Source: an uncultured Chlorobiaceae bacterium | GTDB taxonomy: Bacteria > Bacteroidota > Chlorobiia > Chlorobiales > Chlorobiaceae | Length of the DNA: 64,000 nucleotides | Reading direction: 5' to 3' | Assembly (NCBI GenBank): GCA_903917955.1 | Contig: CAIXCO010000280.1 | Coordinates: 15,530 to 79,529, forward strand | In this document: piece by piece, positions 8,975-17,706 of the stretch | Layout: every line of letters starts with the position of its first letter | Numbering within the stretch: the stretch's first letter is position 1 | Made by a program: the position numbers and the translations under genes | The notes under the pieces: model-generated | What the model saw: the letters and a program-made list of their open reading frames with translations, nothing else | Told to the model about the DNA's origin: nothing | The model's database searches: none

Positions 8975-9493
8975 TTAGCTTTCAAAAACCTCTTTCAGGC
9001 TCTTTGACCGTCTTTCGCCTACATCATAAGCGTCAGAGATACTCTGAAGTCCCTTGATAGCCGCCTTTACCACATTGTGCGGATTGGAGGAACCCAGCGA
9101 TTTGGTCAGAATGTCGTGGATACCAGCCATTTCAAGCACAGCGCGGACTGCTCCACCGGCAATAAGACCGGTACCAGGCGTTGCCGGCTTCATCATCACC
9201 TTGGCTGAACCATACTTTGCAATAATCTGGTGAGGTATGGTGCCCTTGACAATCGGTACCTTGATGACATTCTTCTTGCCATCCTCGATGCCCTTTGCAA
9301 TCGCATCCTGCACTTCATTTGCCTTTCCCAGCCCGTAACCTACATGACCCTCTTTATCGCCAACGACAACAATAGCATTGAATCCGAAGCGTTTTCCACC
9401 TTTGACAACTTTTGCAGTCCTGTTGATATGAACCAGTTTCTCTTTCAGATTTAATTCACCGGGTCTGATACTCTTAGCAGACGTTTTTGCCAT
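8975..9493 (-). CDS. rpsE: 30S ribosomal protein S5
   Basis: S5 acts in mRNA entry and decoding fidelity. The 172-aa product has the N-terminal double-stranded RNA-binding region (LVHINRTAKVVKGGKRFGFN; VGDKEGHVGYGLGKANEVQD) and the C-terminal domain (ATPGTGLIAGGAVRAVLEMA; NPHNVVKAAIKGL). It is in the standard spc order rplR-rpsE-rpmD. Confidence 0.97.
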   Translation of the reverse strand: MAKTSAKSIRPGELNLKEKLVHINRTAKVVKGGKRFGFNAIVVVGDKEGHVGYGLGKANEVQDAIAKGIEDGKKNVIKVPIVKGTIPHQIIAKYGSAKVMMKPATPGTGLIAGGAVRAVLEMAGIHDILTKSLGSSNPHNVVKAAIKGLQSISDAYDVGERRSKSLKEVFES

Positions 9494-9516
9494 TTACCTA
9501 TCTCTTTGAAAAGTTT

Positions 9517-9876
9517 TTAAAAGATCAGTCCTGCTTCTCTCGCACCATCAGCCAATGCCTTGACTCTTCCATGATAACGAAATCCATTTCTGTCAAATAC
9601 TACACTTGTTATCCCCGCTGCAAGGGCCTTCTGACCGAGCTGATTTCCGATAATACGACACCGTTCTGACTTTGTACCCTCAAGAGCTGCATTATCCTTT
9701 GAGAGCGTAGACACTGCCAATATGGTTGTGCTGCTGACATCATCAACCAACTGTGCATAAATCTGCGAAAGGCTCCTGTAGACACAAAGCCTTGGCTTTT
9801 CCTGGGTACCCTGGACATTGCCTCTGCTTCTGTCCTTGATTTTCTGCCTCCGGGAGGCTTTATCGATTTGACTCAT
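9517..9876 (-). CDS. rplR: 50S ribosomal protein L18
   Basis: L18 brings 5S rRNA into the large subunit together with L5. The 119-aa product shows KPRLCVYRSLSQIYAQLVDD and ends FDRNGFRYHGRVKALADGAR, both family-typical. It lies between rplF and rpsE. Confidence 0.97.
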   Translation of the reverse strand: MSQIDKASRRQKIKDRSRGNVQGTQEKPRLCVYRSLSQIYAQLVDDVSSTTILAVSTLSKDNAALEGTKSERCRIIGNQLGQKALAAGITSVVFDRNGFRYHGRVKALADGAREAGLIF

Positions 9877-9934
9877 TCTCTTGAACCGTTGTATAATGTT
9901 ATTGCCTGACTACTTGAGCTTTTCCGTTCACTCT

Positions 9935-10474
9935 TTATTTTCCTGCAGCCTTACCTTCCTTGCGGCGAATCACTTCACCAGCATACTTGATACCCTTTCC
10001 ACGGTACGGTTCCGGTTTGCGGAATGAGCGGATCTTGGCGGCAACCTGGCCAACAAGCGCCTTGTCGATACCGGTTATAAGAACAGTAACCTGATCCGGC
10101 ACCTCAATCTTGATTTCATCCGGAGCCTTGAAATAGATCATGTGCGAATAGCCAAGTGTAAGAGCGAGCAGATCATTTTTCAGCTCTGCACGATACCCGA
10201 CGCCCGCAATTTCGAGTTTTCTGGTAAAACCTTTCGTAACACCATCAATCATATTACTGATGAGCATACGATAAAGACCATGCTGCGCCTTCGCCTTTTT
10301 ACTGTCATCAATTCTCACTACGGTAACAACACCGTTCTCTTCCGATACGGTCACCTGATCCGTCAGCCTCTGTTCAAGAGTGCCTTTAGGACCCGATACC
10401 CTGACATTGAAGTCATTGATCTCTATCTTTGCCTGATTGCTCAGGGCTATGGGCATTTTTCCTATTCTTGACAT
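9935..10474 (-). CDS. rplF: 50S ribosomal protein L6
   Basis: L6 binds 23S rRNA near the factor-binding site. The 179-aa product starts MSRIGKMPIAL and ends with the very conserved PEPYRGKGIKYAGEVIRRKE followed by GKAAGK. The two L6 repeats are visible (about 11-82 and 90-164). Confidence 0.97.
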   Translation of the reverse strand: MSRIGKMPIALSNQAKIEINDFNVRVSGPKGTLEQRLTDQVTVSEENGVVTVVRIDDSKKAKAQHGLYRMLISNMIDGVTKGFTRKLEIAGVGYRAELKNDLLALTLGYSHMIYFKAPDEIKIEVPDQVTVLITGIDKALVGQVAAKIRSFRKPEPYRGKGIKYAGEVIRRKEGKAAGK

Positions 10475-10502
10475 GGTATTCTAATGCTCTTTGGCTTGTG
10501 AA

Positions 10503-10898
10503 TTAATAGATACGGAACAGGATTTCACCACCTACGCCCTGTGCCCTTGCCTCTTTGTCGGTTATAACCCCATTCGATGATGAAAGGATGTATAACCCGA
10601 GACCACCAAGATACTTTTTAATATCCTTTCCGTCATAAACACGCCGACCCGGTTTGCTGACCCTGGTAATCTCCTTGATAGCGGGATCACCATGCGCAGT
10701 ATACTTGAGATCAATCCGCAAAAAAGGAAATTTTTCGGTGGTAATGACCGTAAAGTTCTTGATGTACCCTTTCTCTACGAGCAATTGCGATAGATTTTCC
10801 CTGAGCTTTGAATAGGGAATATCGGTTGTTTTATTTTTTGCTCTTCCCGCATTTCTGATACGGGTGATATAATCTGCAATAGAATCCGTTACAGGCAT
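10503..10898 (-). CDS. rpsH: 30S ribosomal protein S8
   Basis: This is a 131-aa primary 16S-binding protein and, in many bacteria, the spc-operon autoregulator. It starts MPVTDSIADYITRIRNAGRA. The C-terminal domain shows RVYDGKDIKKYLGGLGLYIL followed by SSSNGVITDKEA, the conserved loop. It lies between rpsN and rplF. Confidence 0.97.
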   Translation of the reverse strand: MPVTDSIADYITRIRNAGRAKNKTTDIPYSKLRENLSQLLVEKGYIKNFTVITTEKFPFLRIDLKYTAHGDPAIKEITRVSKPGRRVYDGKDIKKYLGGLGLYILSSSNGVITDKEARAQGVGGEILFRIY

Positions 10899-10960
10899 AG
10901 CGAACGTTGGTTACTTTCTAAAATGAACAAATACCTTACTTTAACTTAAGGAAAGCCCGC

Positions 10961-11230
10961 TTACCAGCTTGCTTTCTTGACACCAGGCAACTTTCCTTCA
11001 AGCGCAAACTTGCGGAACATATGCCTGCACAACCCATACTTTGCATACACACCTCTTCCACGGCCTGTCAACACACAACGGTTACGCACCCTTGTCGCAG
11101 AACTGTCTCTCGGCAGTTTGCGGAGAGCTTCGTAGTCGCCAGCTTTAAGCAGCTCAGCACGAAGGACTGCATATTTCGCTACAAGCTTGATTCTCTTTTC
11201 GTTCCTTGCTATAACGCTTTTCTTGGCCAT
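10961..11230 (-). CDS. rpsN: 30S ribosomal protein S14
   Basis: This 89-aa S14 is of the longer, zinc-independent type: it has no CxxC pairs where the short zinc form carries them. Diagnostic text: MAKKSVIARNEKRIKLVAKY and RCVLTGRGRGVYAKYGLCRH. It lies between rplE and rpsH. Confidence 0.97.
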   Translation of the reverse strand: MAKKSVIARNEKRIKLVAKYAVLRAELLKAGDYEALRKLPRDSSATRVRNRCVLTGRGRGVYAKYGLCRHMFRKFALEGKLPGVKKASW

Positions 11231-11246
11231 CTGTTTTCTGAATTAT

Positions 11247-11834
11247 TTAGTTGTTCTTCTTTTTGAATGGCATTCCAAGTTCCGAAAGCAGCACGTAGGC
11301 CTCTTCGTCTGTAGAGGCGGACGTTACAAAACTGATATCCATTCCGGATATTCTCGGTACTTTATCAATATCGATTTCCGGAAATATAATCTGCTCCCTG
11401 ACACCTACCGTGTAGTTTCCACGGCCATCAAAGCTCGTATCGCTGAGCCCGCGGAAATCACGAATTCTTGGAACGGCAAGACTGACAAAACGGTCAAAAA
11501 ACTCATACATTGCCTTGCGACGAAGCGTTACGCGACATCCAATAGGCTGACCTTCACGTAATTTAAAGTTTGATATAGCTTTCTTTGATTTACGGATCTG
11601 GGGTTTCTGACCTGTAATCTGGGCAAGCTCCTGAAGGGCAATTTCAAGCAATTTTGGTTCTGCTGCTGCCGCTCCTACACCAATATTGATCGATATTTTT
11701 TCGAGCCTGGGGACAAGCATAGCATTCTTGTACTGAAAGCGCTCCATAAGATTCGGCGTTGCTTTCTCTCTGAAGAACGTTTCAAGTCTTGCCAGTGATG
11801 GTGTTGCAGGTGTCATCTCTTTATTCTTGTCCAT
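11247..11834 (-). CDS. rplE: 50S ribosomal protein L5
   Basis: L5 binds 5S rRNA and forms the bridge to S13. The core MERFQYKNAMLVPRLEKISI and EIDIDKVPRISGMDISFVTS are clear. I chose the ATG at 11834 (MDKNKEMTPATPSLARLETF; 195 aa) as closest to family length. An in-frame start at 11882 would add a basic leader of 16 residues; neither site has a strong Shine-Dalgarno sequence, so the start is uncertain. Confidence 0.93.
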   Translation of the reverse strand: MDKNKEMTPATPSLARLETFFREKATPNLMERFQYKNAMLVPRLEKISINIGVGAAAAEPKLLEIALQELAQITGQKPQIRKSKKAISNFKLREGQPIGCRVTLRRKAMYEFFDRFVSLAVPRIRDFRGLSDTSFDGRGNYTVGVREQIIFPEIDIDKVPRISGMDISFVTSASTDEEAYVLLSELGMPFKKKNN

Positions 11835-11895
11835 CTTGTTCTTTATCAGTTTACCCACGATGGTCTTGGTCATCGGGGACATTTAGTGGAAACAC

Positions 11896-12138
11896 TTAGC
11901 TTTTCTTCACATTTGAAGAGTGAATCGGGAACTCGCGTTCAATGATTGACCCTTGTGTCTGACCCTGTGCGGGACGGGTATGACGCTTCCGGATATTGAC
12001 GCCTTCAACAATAACACGGCTTTTAACGGGAAATACTTTCAAAATTTTTCCAGCTTTACCTTTATCATTGCCGCTGATAACGACAACTGAGTCGTTTTTC
12101 TTGACGTGCAACTTAACCTTTTTAATCCCTGTTTTCAT
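11896..12138 (-). CDS. rplX: 50S ribosomal protein L24
   Basis: This is an 80-aa early-assembly 23S-binding protein with a KOW motif: VVISGNDKGKAGKILKVFPV, then VIVEGVNIRKRHTRP and IIEREFPIHSSNV. It is separated from rplN by a tRNA gene. Confidence 0.96.
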   Translation of the reverse strand: MKTGIKKVKLHVKKNDSVVVISGNDKGKAGKILKVFPVKSRVIVEGVNIRKRHTRPAQGQTQGSIIEREFPIHSSNVKKS

Positions 12139-12172
12139 TTTTAACTGATATGATATTATTCATAAAATCCGG

Positions 12173-12245
12173 AGCGGGAGACGAGATTCGAACTCGCGAC
12201 CAACAGCTTGGAAGGCTGTGACTCTACCAACTGAGTTACTCCCGC
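12173..12245 (-). tRNA. tRNA-Gly (anticodon TCC)
   Basis: A 73-nt cloverleaf was folded by eye on the minus strand. The acceptor GCGGGAG pairs with CTCCCGC, the D arm is ACTC-AGTTGGTA-GAGT, the anticodon stem ACAGC/GCTGT holds loop CTTCCAA (anticodon TCC), and the T arm GCGAG-TTCGAAT-CTCGT is canonical. The discriminator is T and a full CCA end is not encoded. It lies inside the S10-spc gene string, between rplN and rplX on the same strand, so it is probably cut out of a ribosomal protein transcript. Confidence 0.96.
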
Positions 12246-12255
12246 CTGTGACACC

Positions 12256-12624
12256 CTACAGTACTTCTGGCGCCAACGAAACAATCTTCATAAATTTTCT
12301 GTCGCGAAGCTCTCTTGCTACTGGACCGAAAATACGAGTTCCCCTTGGCTCACCCTGTGCGTTGAGAAGAACAACTGCATTCTCGTCAAAGCGGATATAA
12401 GAACCATCTTTCCTGCGAGACTCCTTGACACAGCGCACTACAACGGCCCTGCACACATCCTTCTTCTTTACAATACCACCAGGAACTGCGGCTTTGACCG
12501 TTACAATAATCTGATCACCCAATGAGGCATAACGCCTCCCGGTTCCGCCGAAGACATGAATACAACGAACCTTTTTGGCTCCGCTGTTGTCGGCAACAAC
12601 CAGATTTGTTTCTTTCTGGATCAT
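12256..12624 (-). CDS. rplN: 50S ribosomal protein L14
   Basis: This is a 122-aa large-subunit interface protein, starting MIQKETNLVVADNSGAKKVR, with SYIRFDENAVVLLNAQGEPR and the ending KIVSLAPEVL. It lies 10 bases upstream of the tRNA-Gly gene. Confidence 0.98.
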   Translation of the reverse strand: MIQKETNLVVADNSGAKKVRCIHVFGGTGRRYASLGDQIIVTVKAAVPGGIVKKKDVCRAVVVRCVKESRRKDGSYIRFDENAVVLLNAQGEPRGTRIFGPVARELRDRKFMKIVSLAPEVL

Positions 12625-12662
12625 CCTGTTTCAAACTTTATTAAATGTATAAAAATGCTCTC

Positions 12663-12947
12663 TTACCTGGCTTTTTCTATAATTTCGACCAACCGGCAGC
12701 TCTTCCTTTTGCTCAGCGGACGACACTCCACCACTTTAACCAGGTCACCGATTCCAGCTTCATTCTTTTCATCATGAGCTGTCAGCTTCGTTGTTTTCTT
12801 GAAATACTTCTTGTAAACCGGATGCTGTACACTACGTTCTATTGCAACCACACACGATTTATCCATCTTGTCACTGATAACCTTGCCCAACCAGCTTTTT
12901 TTCCTTCCCCTTACTGAAGCACTCTGCTCCACTGATACACTGCTCAT
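12663..12947 (-). CDS. rpsQ: 30S ribosomal protein S17
   Basis: This is a primary 16S-binding OB-fold protein. The core KVISDKMDKSCVVAIERSVQ and RPLSKRKSCRLVEII are diagnostic. I chose the ATG at 12947 (MSSVSVEQS, 94 aa) because GGAAG lies 8 bases upstream. In-frame starts at 12962 and 12998 exist, but the latter begins inside the rpmC stop region. Confidence 0.93.
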   Translation of the reverse strand: MSSVSVEQSASVRGRKKSWLGKVISDKMDKSCVVAIERSVQHPVYKKYFKKTTKLTAHDEKNEAGIGDLVKVVECRPLSKRKSCRLVEIIEKAR

Positions 12948-12994
12948 CGTATTTTCTTCCATGTAAGTAAACAGTTTTTTTGTTTGCCTTTCCG

Positions 12995-13201
12995 TCAAAC
13001 CTGGGCCGTTTCGGCTGCAGCAAGTTGATGGAGACGGTTTTTCATGCGCGCAATATCCCGCTTCGAATTGCGGAAAACCATAGGATTCTGCGGCTGCTCA
13101 ATAACCTTAAAAAAATTGATATCGGCAAGTCTATTTTCAAGCTCTTTAAGCCTGTCAATCAGTTCCTGTTTGTTCAGTGCCGCAATTTCATACTTTTTCA
13201 T
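12995..13201 (-). CDS. rpmC: 50S ribosomal protein L29
   Basis: This 68-aa protein lies near the exit tunnel. It starts MKKYEIAALNKQELIDRLKE and ends RDIARMKNRLHQLAAAETAQ plus Val. The frame stays open upstream to 13375, but that part is antisense-like noise over rplP. The start at 13201 gives the family length. Confidence 0.95.
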   Translation of the reverse strand: MKKYEIAALNKQELIDRLKELENRLADINFFKVIEQPQNPMVFRNSKRDIARMKNRLHQLAAAETAQV

Positions 13202-13223
13202 AATAAGTAACCCTCGTATCGAA

Positions 13224-13655
13224 TTAGTTGCTCGGTTTATCTTCGTAATCAGGACGGACAATGAATCTGGTCTTGATGGGCAGCTTCTGTGCTGCAAGCC
13301 TGAAAGCCTCTGTGGCGACCTCTTTCGGCACTCCATCAGCCTCAAACATGATTCTTCCTGGTTTGACAACCGCAACCCAAAACTCTGGCGAACCTTTACC
13401 AGATCCCATACGGGTCTCTGCAGGCTTCTGGGTTACTGGTTTGTCCGGAAAAATCCTGATCCAGATTTTACCATCCCTTTTCATAAATCTCGTCATGGCA
13501 ACACGCGCAGCCTCAATCTGACGGCTTGTTATCCATGCTGACTCAACTGCTTTCAGACCGAACGAACCAAAAGATACCGATGTACCACGTCCTGAATTGC
13601 CTTTCATCCGGCCTCGTTGTGTCTTTCTATATTTAACTCTCTTTGGCATTAACAT
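13224..13655 (-). CDS. rplP: 50S ribosomal protein L16
   Basis: This 143-aa protein helps position A-site tRNA. It starts MLMPKRVKYRKTQRGRMKGN, followed by FGSFGLKAVESAWITSRQIE and GSGKGSPEFWVAVVKPGRIM. It lies between rpsC and rpmC. Confidence 0.98.
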   Translation of the reverse strand: MLMPKRVKYRKTQRGRMKGNSGRGTSVSFGSFGLKAVESAWITSRQIEAARVAMTRFMKRDGKIWIRIFPDKPVTQKPAETRMGSGKGSPEFWVAVVKPGRIMFEADGVPKEVATEAFRLAAQKLPIKTRFIVRPDYEDKPSN

Positions 13656-13698
13656 ACAGGCAACTCCATTCTATTTTCTGATTTGTTGGTGCTTGATA

Positions 13699-14454
13699 TT
13701 ATGATCGTTTGGTACGATTGCGGCGCTTGCTAGTGCGAGTGTCGCGATTTCTTGCTCCTGGATCACTACGTCTGTCCTTCATTCTCTTCATCTCTTCCTC
13801 TTCAATGGCGTCAATACGCTGCACAAGGACTTCACCCTTGTAAACCCAAACCTTGATACCGATGGTACCGGCTATGGTATGAGCGGTGACACTTGCATAA
13901 TCGACATTGGCACGAATGGTATGAAGCGGAATCTTGCCCTCTTTGTACTGCTCAGAGCGTGCAATTTCTGCTCCACCAAGACGACCACCACAGCGAATTC
14001 TGACACCTTCAGCGCCAGAGCGCATTGCCTGCTGTATAGCCTGTTTCATGGCCCTTCTGAACGATACACGATTTTCGAGCTGGTAGGCAATGTTATCACC
14101 AATCAACTGTGCCTCAATTTCAGGCTTTACAACCTCAACAACGTCAATCTTCACCTCTTTGCCGGTAATCCGACTCAGTTCCTGAGAAAGATTGTTGATT
14201 TCCTCACCTTTTCTGCCAACAACAGCACCAGGGCGAGCTGCATAGATATTTATCTTGACATGCTTCGTCGTTCTTTCAATAATAATGCGCGCAATGCCAG
14301 CTCTCTCCTTCTTCAGCCTTGCGAGAACATAGGTACGAATAACATGGTCCTGTTTGATCTTATCCGATATAACCGGACTGTCATCGTACCAGCGTGACGC
14401 CCAGTCCCTGATAATTCCCAGCCTAAATCCAGTAGGATTAACTTTCTGACCCAA
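13699..14454 (-). CDS. rpsC: 30S ribosomal protein S3
   Basis: S3 is a 251-aa mRNA-entry protein. It starts MGQKVNPTGFRLGIIRDWAS. The type 2 KH domain shows AARPGAVVGRKGEEINNLSQ, and the C-terminal domain shows GVRIRCGGRLGGAEIARSEQ. It has a basic, Arg-rich tail after about residue 225 (DRRSDPGARNRDTRTSKRRN), longer than the minimal protein. Confidence 0.98.
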   Translation of the reverse strand: MGQKVNPTGFRLGIIRDWASRWYDDSPVISDKIKQDHVIRTYVLARLKKERAGIARIIIERTTKHVKINIYAARPGAVVGRKGEEINNLSQELSRITGKEVKIDVVEVVKPEIEAQLIGDNIAYQLENRVSFRRAMKQAIQQAMRSGAEGVRIRCGGRLGGAEIARSEQYKEGKIPLHTIRANVDYASVTAHTIAGTIGIKVWVYKGEVLVQRIDAIEEEEMKRMKDRRSDPGARNRDTRTSKRRNRTKRS

Positions 14455-14469
14455 TGCTCTCTCCTTGTT

Positions 14470-14829
14470 TTATTTAGTTGCTGGATTTTTAACCTTATCA
14501 ATGACTATCGTAAGATGATTCGATCTTTTACGAATCCTGAATGCCCGACCCATGGGAGCCGGCAGCGTTCTTTTCAGTGTCGTACCTTCATCGACAAAAA
14601 TGGTTTTGACGAAGAGCTCCTGGTCACTGACGCGTTCATCAGGATTCCGCTGAGCGTAATTTGCCACTGCTGACTTAAGCGTCATCATGACATTTCGCGA
14701 AGCAGCCTTTGTTGAGTTGAGCAGAATGGCCTTGGCCAGATCAACCTGCTTTCCACGAATCAGCCCTACGACAAGACGCATTTTCCGTGGCGATGTTGGC
14801 GTATCCCGTAAAATTGCTTTAGCTTCCAT
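14470..14829 (-). CDS. rplV: 50S ribosomal protein L22
   Basis: This is a 119-aa exit-tunnel protein. It starts MEAKAILRDTPTSPRKMRLV; the tunnel loop region is seen in TLKRTLPAPMGRAFRIRKRS, close to the site of known macrolide-resistance changes. It lies between rpsS and rpsC. Confidence 0.97.
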   Translation of the reverse strand: MEAKAILRDTPTSPRKMRLVVGLIRGKQVDLAKAILLNSTKAASRNVMMTLKSAVANYAQRNPDERVSDQELFVKTIFVDEGTTLKRTLPAPMGRAFRIRKRSNHLTIVIDKVKNPATK

Positions 14830-14859
14830 TGTAATCTTTACCCTTTCGCGTTATTCAAT

Positions 14860-15159
14860 TTATTTTTTTCTTGGTGCTGATCCGCCTTTTTCAGCCTTTC
14901 CACCACCAGCATGGCCGCGAAACGATCTTGTCGGGGCAAACTCTCCAAGCTTATGACCTACCATATTATCACCAACATATACAGGCACATGGTTTTTACC
15001 ATTATGCACAGCAACAGTGTGACCGACAAAATCAGGTGAAATCATTGAACTTCTGGACCAGGTCTTTATAACCTTTTTTTCTTCCCTGCTATTCATATCA
15101 AGGATCCGCTTTTCCAGTTTTATATCAATGAACGGTCCCTTTTTAAGTGATCTTGGCAT
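14860..15159 (-). CDS. rpsS: 30S ribosomal protein S19
   Basis: S19 is a 99-aa head protein next to S13. It starts MPRSLKKGPFIDIKLEKRIL and contains WSRSSMISPDFVGHTVAVHN and the conserved GHKLGEFAPTRSFRGHAGG. It lies between rplB and rplV. Confidence 0.98.
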   Translation of the reverse strand: MPRSLKKGPFIDIKLEKRILDMNSREEKKVIKTWSRSSMISPDFVGHTVAVHNGKNHVPVYVGDNMVGHKLGEFAPTRSFRGHAGGGKAEKGGSAPRKK

Positions 15160-15192
15160 AATTTCTCTGCTTGTTGTTGTTAACCGCTATAG

Positions 15193-16032
15193 TTATTTGG
15201 CGTTTCTGCCCCGTACAATCAATTTCTGTGAAGCCTTTTTCTTGTTCCTCGTCTTCAAACCCTTGGCAAGCTGACCCCATGGCGACATAGGATGCTTTCT
15301 ACCACCGCCTGATTTCGACTTACCTTCACCACCACCCATCGGGTGATCGACCGGGTTCATCGCCATACCTCTCGTCTGAGGACGGATACCAAGCCAGCGA
15401 CTTCTACCTGCTTTACCGAGAACCACATTTTCATGATCCGTATTTCCTACTACACCGATTGTAGCACGACACTCGACCCTGAGCTTGCGAATTTCGCCAG
15501 AAGGAAGCTTCAATGTAACATAATCTCCTTCACGAGCAGCAAGAACTGCAAATCCACCTGCAGATCGTACAATTTGTCCACCCTTGCCCGCCTTCATCTC
15601 AACATTATGAATATCGGTACCAAGAGGAATATTTTTCAGAGGCATGGTGTTGCCGGTCTTGATTTCGACCTTCTCTCCGCTTTCCACCTTGTCGCCGACA
15701 TTTAAACCTTTCGGGGCGAGAATATAACGTTTTTCTCCGTCATTGTAATGCAATAATGCAATTCTTGATGAACGGTTTGGATCATACTCAATTGCAGCAA
15801 CCGTTGCAGGAATTCCATCCTTGTTGCGCTTGAAATCGATGATCCTGTAATGCCTTTTGTGTCCACCACCTCTATGCCTTGACGTCTTGCGTCCAGCAGC
15901 ATTGCGGCCACCTGACTTTTTTAGGGGCACAAGCAAGCTTTTTTCAGGCGTGCTTTTTGTGATTTCATCGAATGCAGGGTACGACATGAACCTTGACCCT
16001 GGCGTTACCGGCGCTAACTTCCTTATAGCCAT
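15193..16032 (-). CDS. rplB: 50S ribosomal protein L2
   Basis: L2 is a 279-aa primary 23S-binding protein near the peptidyl-transferase centre. Clear signatures: GRKTSRHRGGGHKRHYRIID, ILAPKGLNVGDKVESG, and NPVDHPMGGGEGKSKSGGGR, the latter containing the conserved His of the catalytic-centre loop. It lies between rplW and rpsS. Confidence 0.98.
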   Translation of the reverse strand: MAIRKLAPVTPGSRFMSYPAFDEITKSTPEKSLLVPLKKSGGRNAAGRKTSRHRGGGHKRHYRIIDFKRNKDGIPATVAAIEYDPNRSSRIALLHYNDGEKRYILAPKGLNVGDKVESGEKVEIKTGNTMPLKNIPLGTDIHNVEMKAGKGGQIVRSAGGFAVLAAREGDYVTLKLPSGEIRKLRVECRATIGVVGNTDHENVVLGKAGRSRWLGIRPQTRGMAMNPVDHPMGGGEGKSKSGGGRKHPMSPWGQLAKGLKTRNKKKASQKLIVRGRNAK

Positions 16033-16063
16033 TTGAATGTATGATCTATCCTTTTTATGAGTA

Positions 16064-16375
16064 CTATCCTTCGCTCTTCTGGGCTGAACCTGAGTAATAA
16101 TCTATTGACTGACCCTTTTCAAGAGTGATAATCGCTTTCTTCCAGTCACTTTTCTTCCCGGTAACCCTTCCCTTGCGGGTATTCTGGGCTCGGGATTTGC
16201 CGAGGCAATTGATCGTACGGATCGACTTGACCTCAACACCAAATTTGTTCTCTACCGCTTTCTTTATATCAGTCTTGTCAGCATCGTTTTTAACGACAAA
16301 GACATACTGTCCTTTCTTCTCTGTCAGCCCAGTACTTTTCTCTGTCAACAAAGGGCGCAATAACGGGTTTATCAT
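16064..16375 (-). CDS. rplW: 50S ribosomal protein L23
   Basis: This 103-aa exit-site protein is the docking point for trigger factor and SRP. It starts MINPLLRPLLTEKSTGLTEK and contains NKFGVEVKSIRTINCLGKSR. It lies between rplD and rplB. Confidence 0.97.
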   Translation of the reverse strand: MINPLLRPLLTEKSTGLTEKKGQYVFVVKNDADKTDIKKAVENKFGVEVKSIRTINCLGKSRAQNTRKGRVTGKKSDWKKAIITLEKGQSIDYYSGSAQKSEG

Positions 16376-16407
16376 CTCTTTAACTCCTTTTTTGGGGAAA
16401 ACTCCAA

Positions 16408-17034
16408 TTACCCTAAAGTATCTTCTATTTTTTTCAGCGCAGTCTTCTGGACGAGTAACGTATGGCTATGAAGAATATCATAGGTAGAAGCCTTATCGGC
16501 TGTCATGATATTCAATGCCGCGATATTCTTTCCGGATCTTGCAATGATCAGATCATACTCAGGCGTCAACATAAGAGTTTTTTTCTGAGAAAGACCAAGA
16601 TTTTTCAGGATCTGGGCAAAAGGTTTTGTCTTGATGCTTTCGAAGATGAAATCCTCTATAACAAGAATCTGGCCAGCCTTCGCTTTCGAACTCAGTGCAG
16701 AGCGTCTTGCAAGAAGTTTAACCTTCTTGTTGACTTTCTGATCATAAGAGTGAGGCACAGGTCCGAAGATAGTACCACCACCGCTATTGAGTGGGGAACG
16801 ACTTGAACCCTGGCGCGCATTACCGGTACCTTTCTGACGAAGGGGCTTTCTTCCGCCGCCTCTTACCTCACCGCGTGTTTTGGTCTTGTGAGTTCCCTGC
16901 CGTCTGTTTGCGAGAATCGACTTGACGTCGAGGTACATCGCATGTTCAGATATTTCTGCGCCGAATATATCATCACGGAGCGTTACCACTTCCCCGGTTT
17001 CAGTTCCGCCGGTATTTAAGACTTTAAGTTCCAT
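16408..17034 (-). CDS. rplD: 50S ribosomal protein L4
   Basis: L4 lines the exit tunnel. The core VRGGGRKPLRQKGTGNARQG and GGGTIFGPVPHSYDQKVNKK are diagnostic. I chose the ATG at 17034 (MELKVLNTGGTETGEVVTLR, 208 aa); an in-frame start four codons upstream (17046) is possible. In some bacteria L4 autoregulates the S10 operon; nothing in this sequence shows that here. Confidence 0.96.
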   Translation of the reverse strand: MELKVLNTGGTETGEVVTLRDDIFGAEISEHAMYLDVKSILANRRQGTHKTKTRGEVRGGGRKPLRQKGTGNARQGSSRSPLNSGGGTIFGPVPHSYDQKVNKKVKLLARRSALSSKAKAGQILVIEDFIFESIKTKPFAQILKNLGLSQKKTLMLTPEYDLIIARSGKNIAALNIMTADKASTYDILHSHTLLVQKTALKKIEDTLG

Positions 17035-17053
17035 AGCTTCGTGCATTCAGCAT

Positions 17054-17683
17054 TTACTTTTTTGTAGAAACAATCTTGACATAGGAATTCTTTGGTCCAG
17101 GCACCGATCCCTTGATGACAATAAGATTCGATTCCGGCATGATCTTGAATATTACAAGATTCCTCACGGTAATATTGTCTGATCCCATGCGTCCAGCCAT
17201 TCTGGTACCCTTGAAAACCCTTGATGGATCGGAGGAAGCACCAATCGAACCAGGCGCTCTCTGCCTATCCGACTGACCATGTGTCCTCTGAGCACCGGAG
17301 AAGTTGTGACGCTTCATAACACCAGCAAAACCTTTTCCTTTCGAAACACCGAGAACATCAATCTTTTCGCCCTCTTTGAACGATTCAACACTGACGGCAC
17401 TGCCCAGTTCCAGCTCCTGATTCAGCTCTGTAAAGTCAAACTCAGCCAGCTTAAACCCCGGGGTCACTCCAGCCTTTTTGTAATGTCCCTGCAGTGGCTT
17501 GCTGACATTCTTTTCCTTTCTTTCTCCGATACCAATCTGATAAGCATCGTAACCGTCTGTATCAACACGCTTAACCTGTGTTACAAAGCATGGACCTGCC
17601 TGGATAATCGTGCAGGATACTGCTTCGCGTTTCTCATTGAATAAACGGGTCATGCCGATTTTTTTTCCAAGAATCGCACCCAT
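17054..17683 (-). CDS. rplC: 50S ribosomal protein L3
   Basis: This is a 209-aa early 23S-binding protein. It starts MGAILGKKIGMTRLFNEKRE. The long loop shows GFAGVMKRHNFSGAQRTHGQ and then SDPSRVFKGTRMAGRMG, both characteristic. It lies between rpsJ and rplD. Confidence 0.98.
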   Translation of the reverse strand: MGAILGKKIGMTRLFNEKREAVSCTIIQAGPCFVTQVKRVDTDGYDAYQIGIGERKEKNVSKPLQGHYKKAGVTPGFKLAEFDFTELNQELELGSAVSVESFKEGEKIDVLGVSKGKGFAGVMKRHNFSGAQRTHGQSDRQRAPGSIGASSDPSRVFKGTRMAGRMGSDNITVRNLVIFKIMPESNLIVIKGSVPGPKNSYVKIVSTKK

Positions 17684-17706
17684 ATCTGATTATCTTTTCT
17701 AATTCT

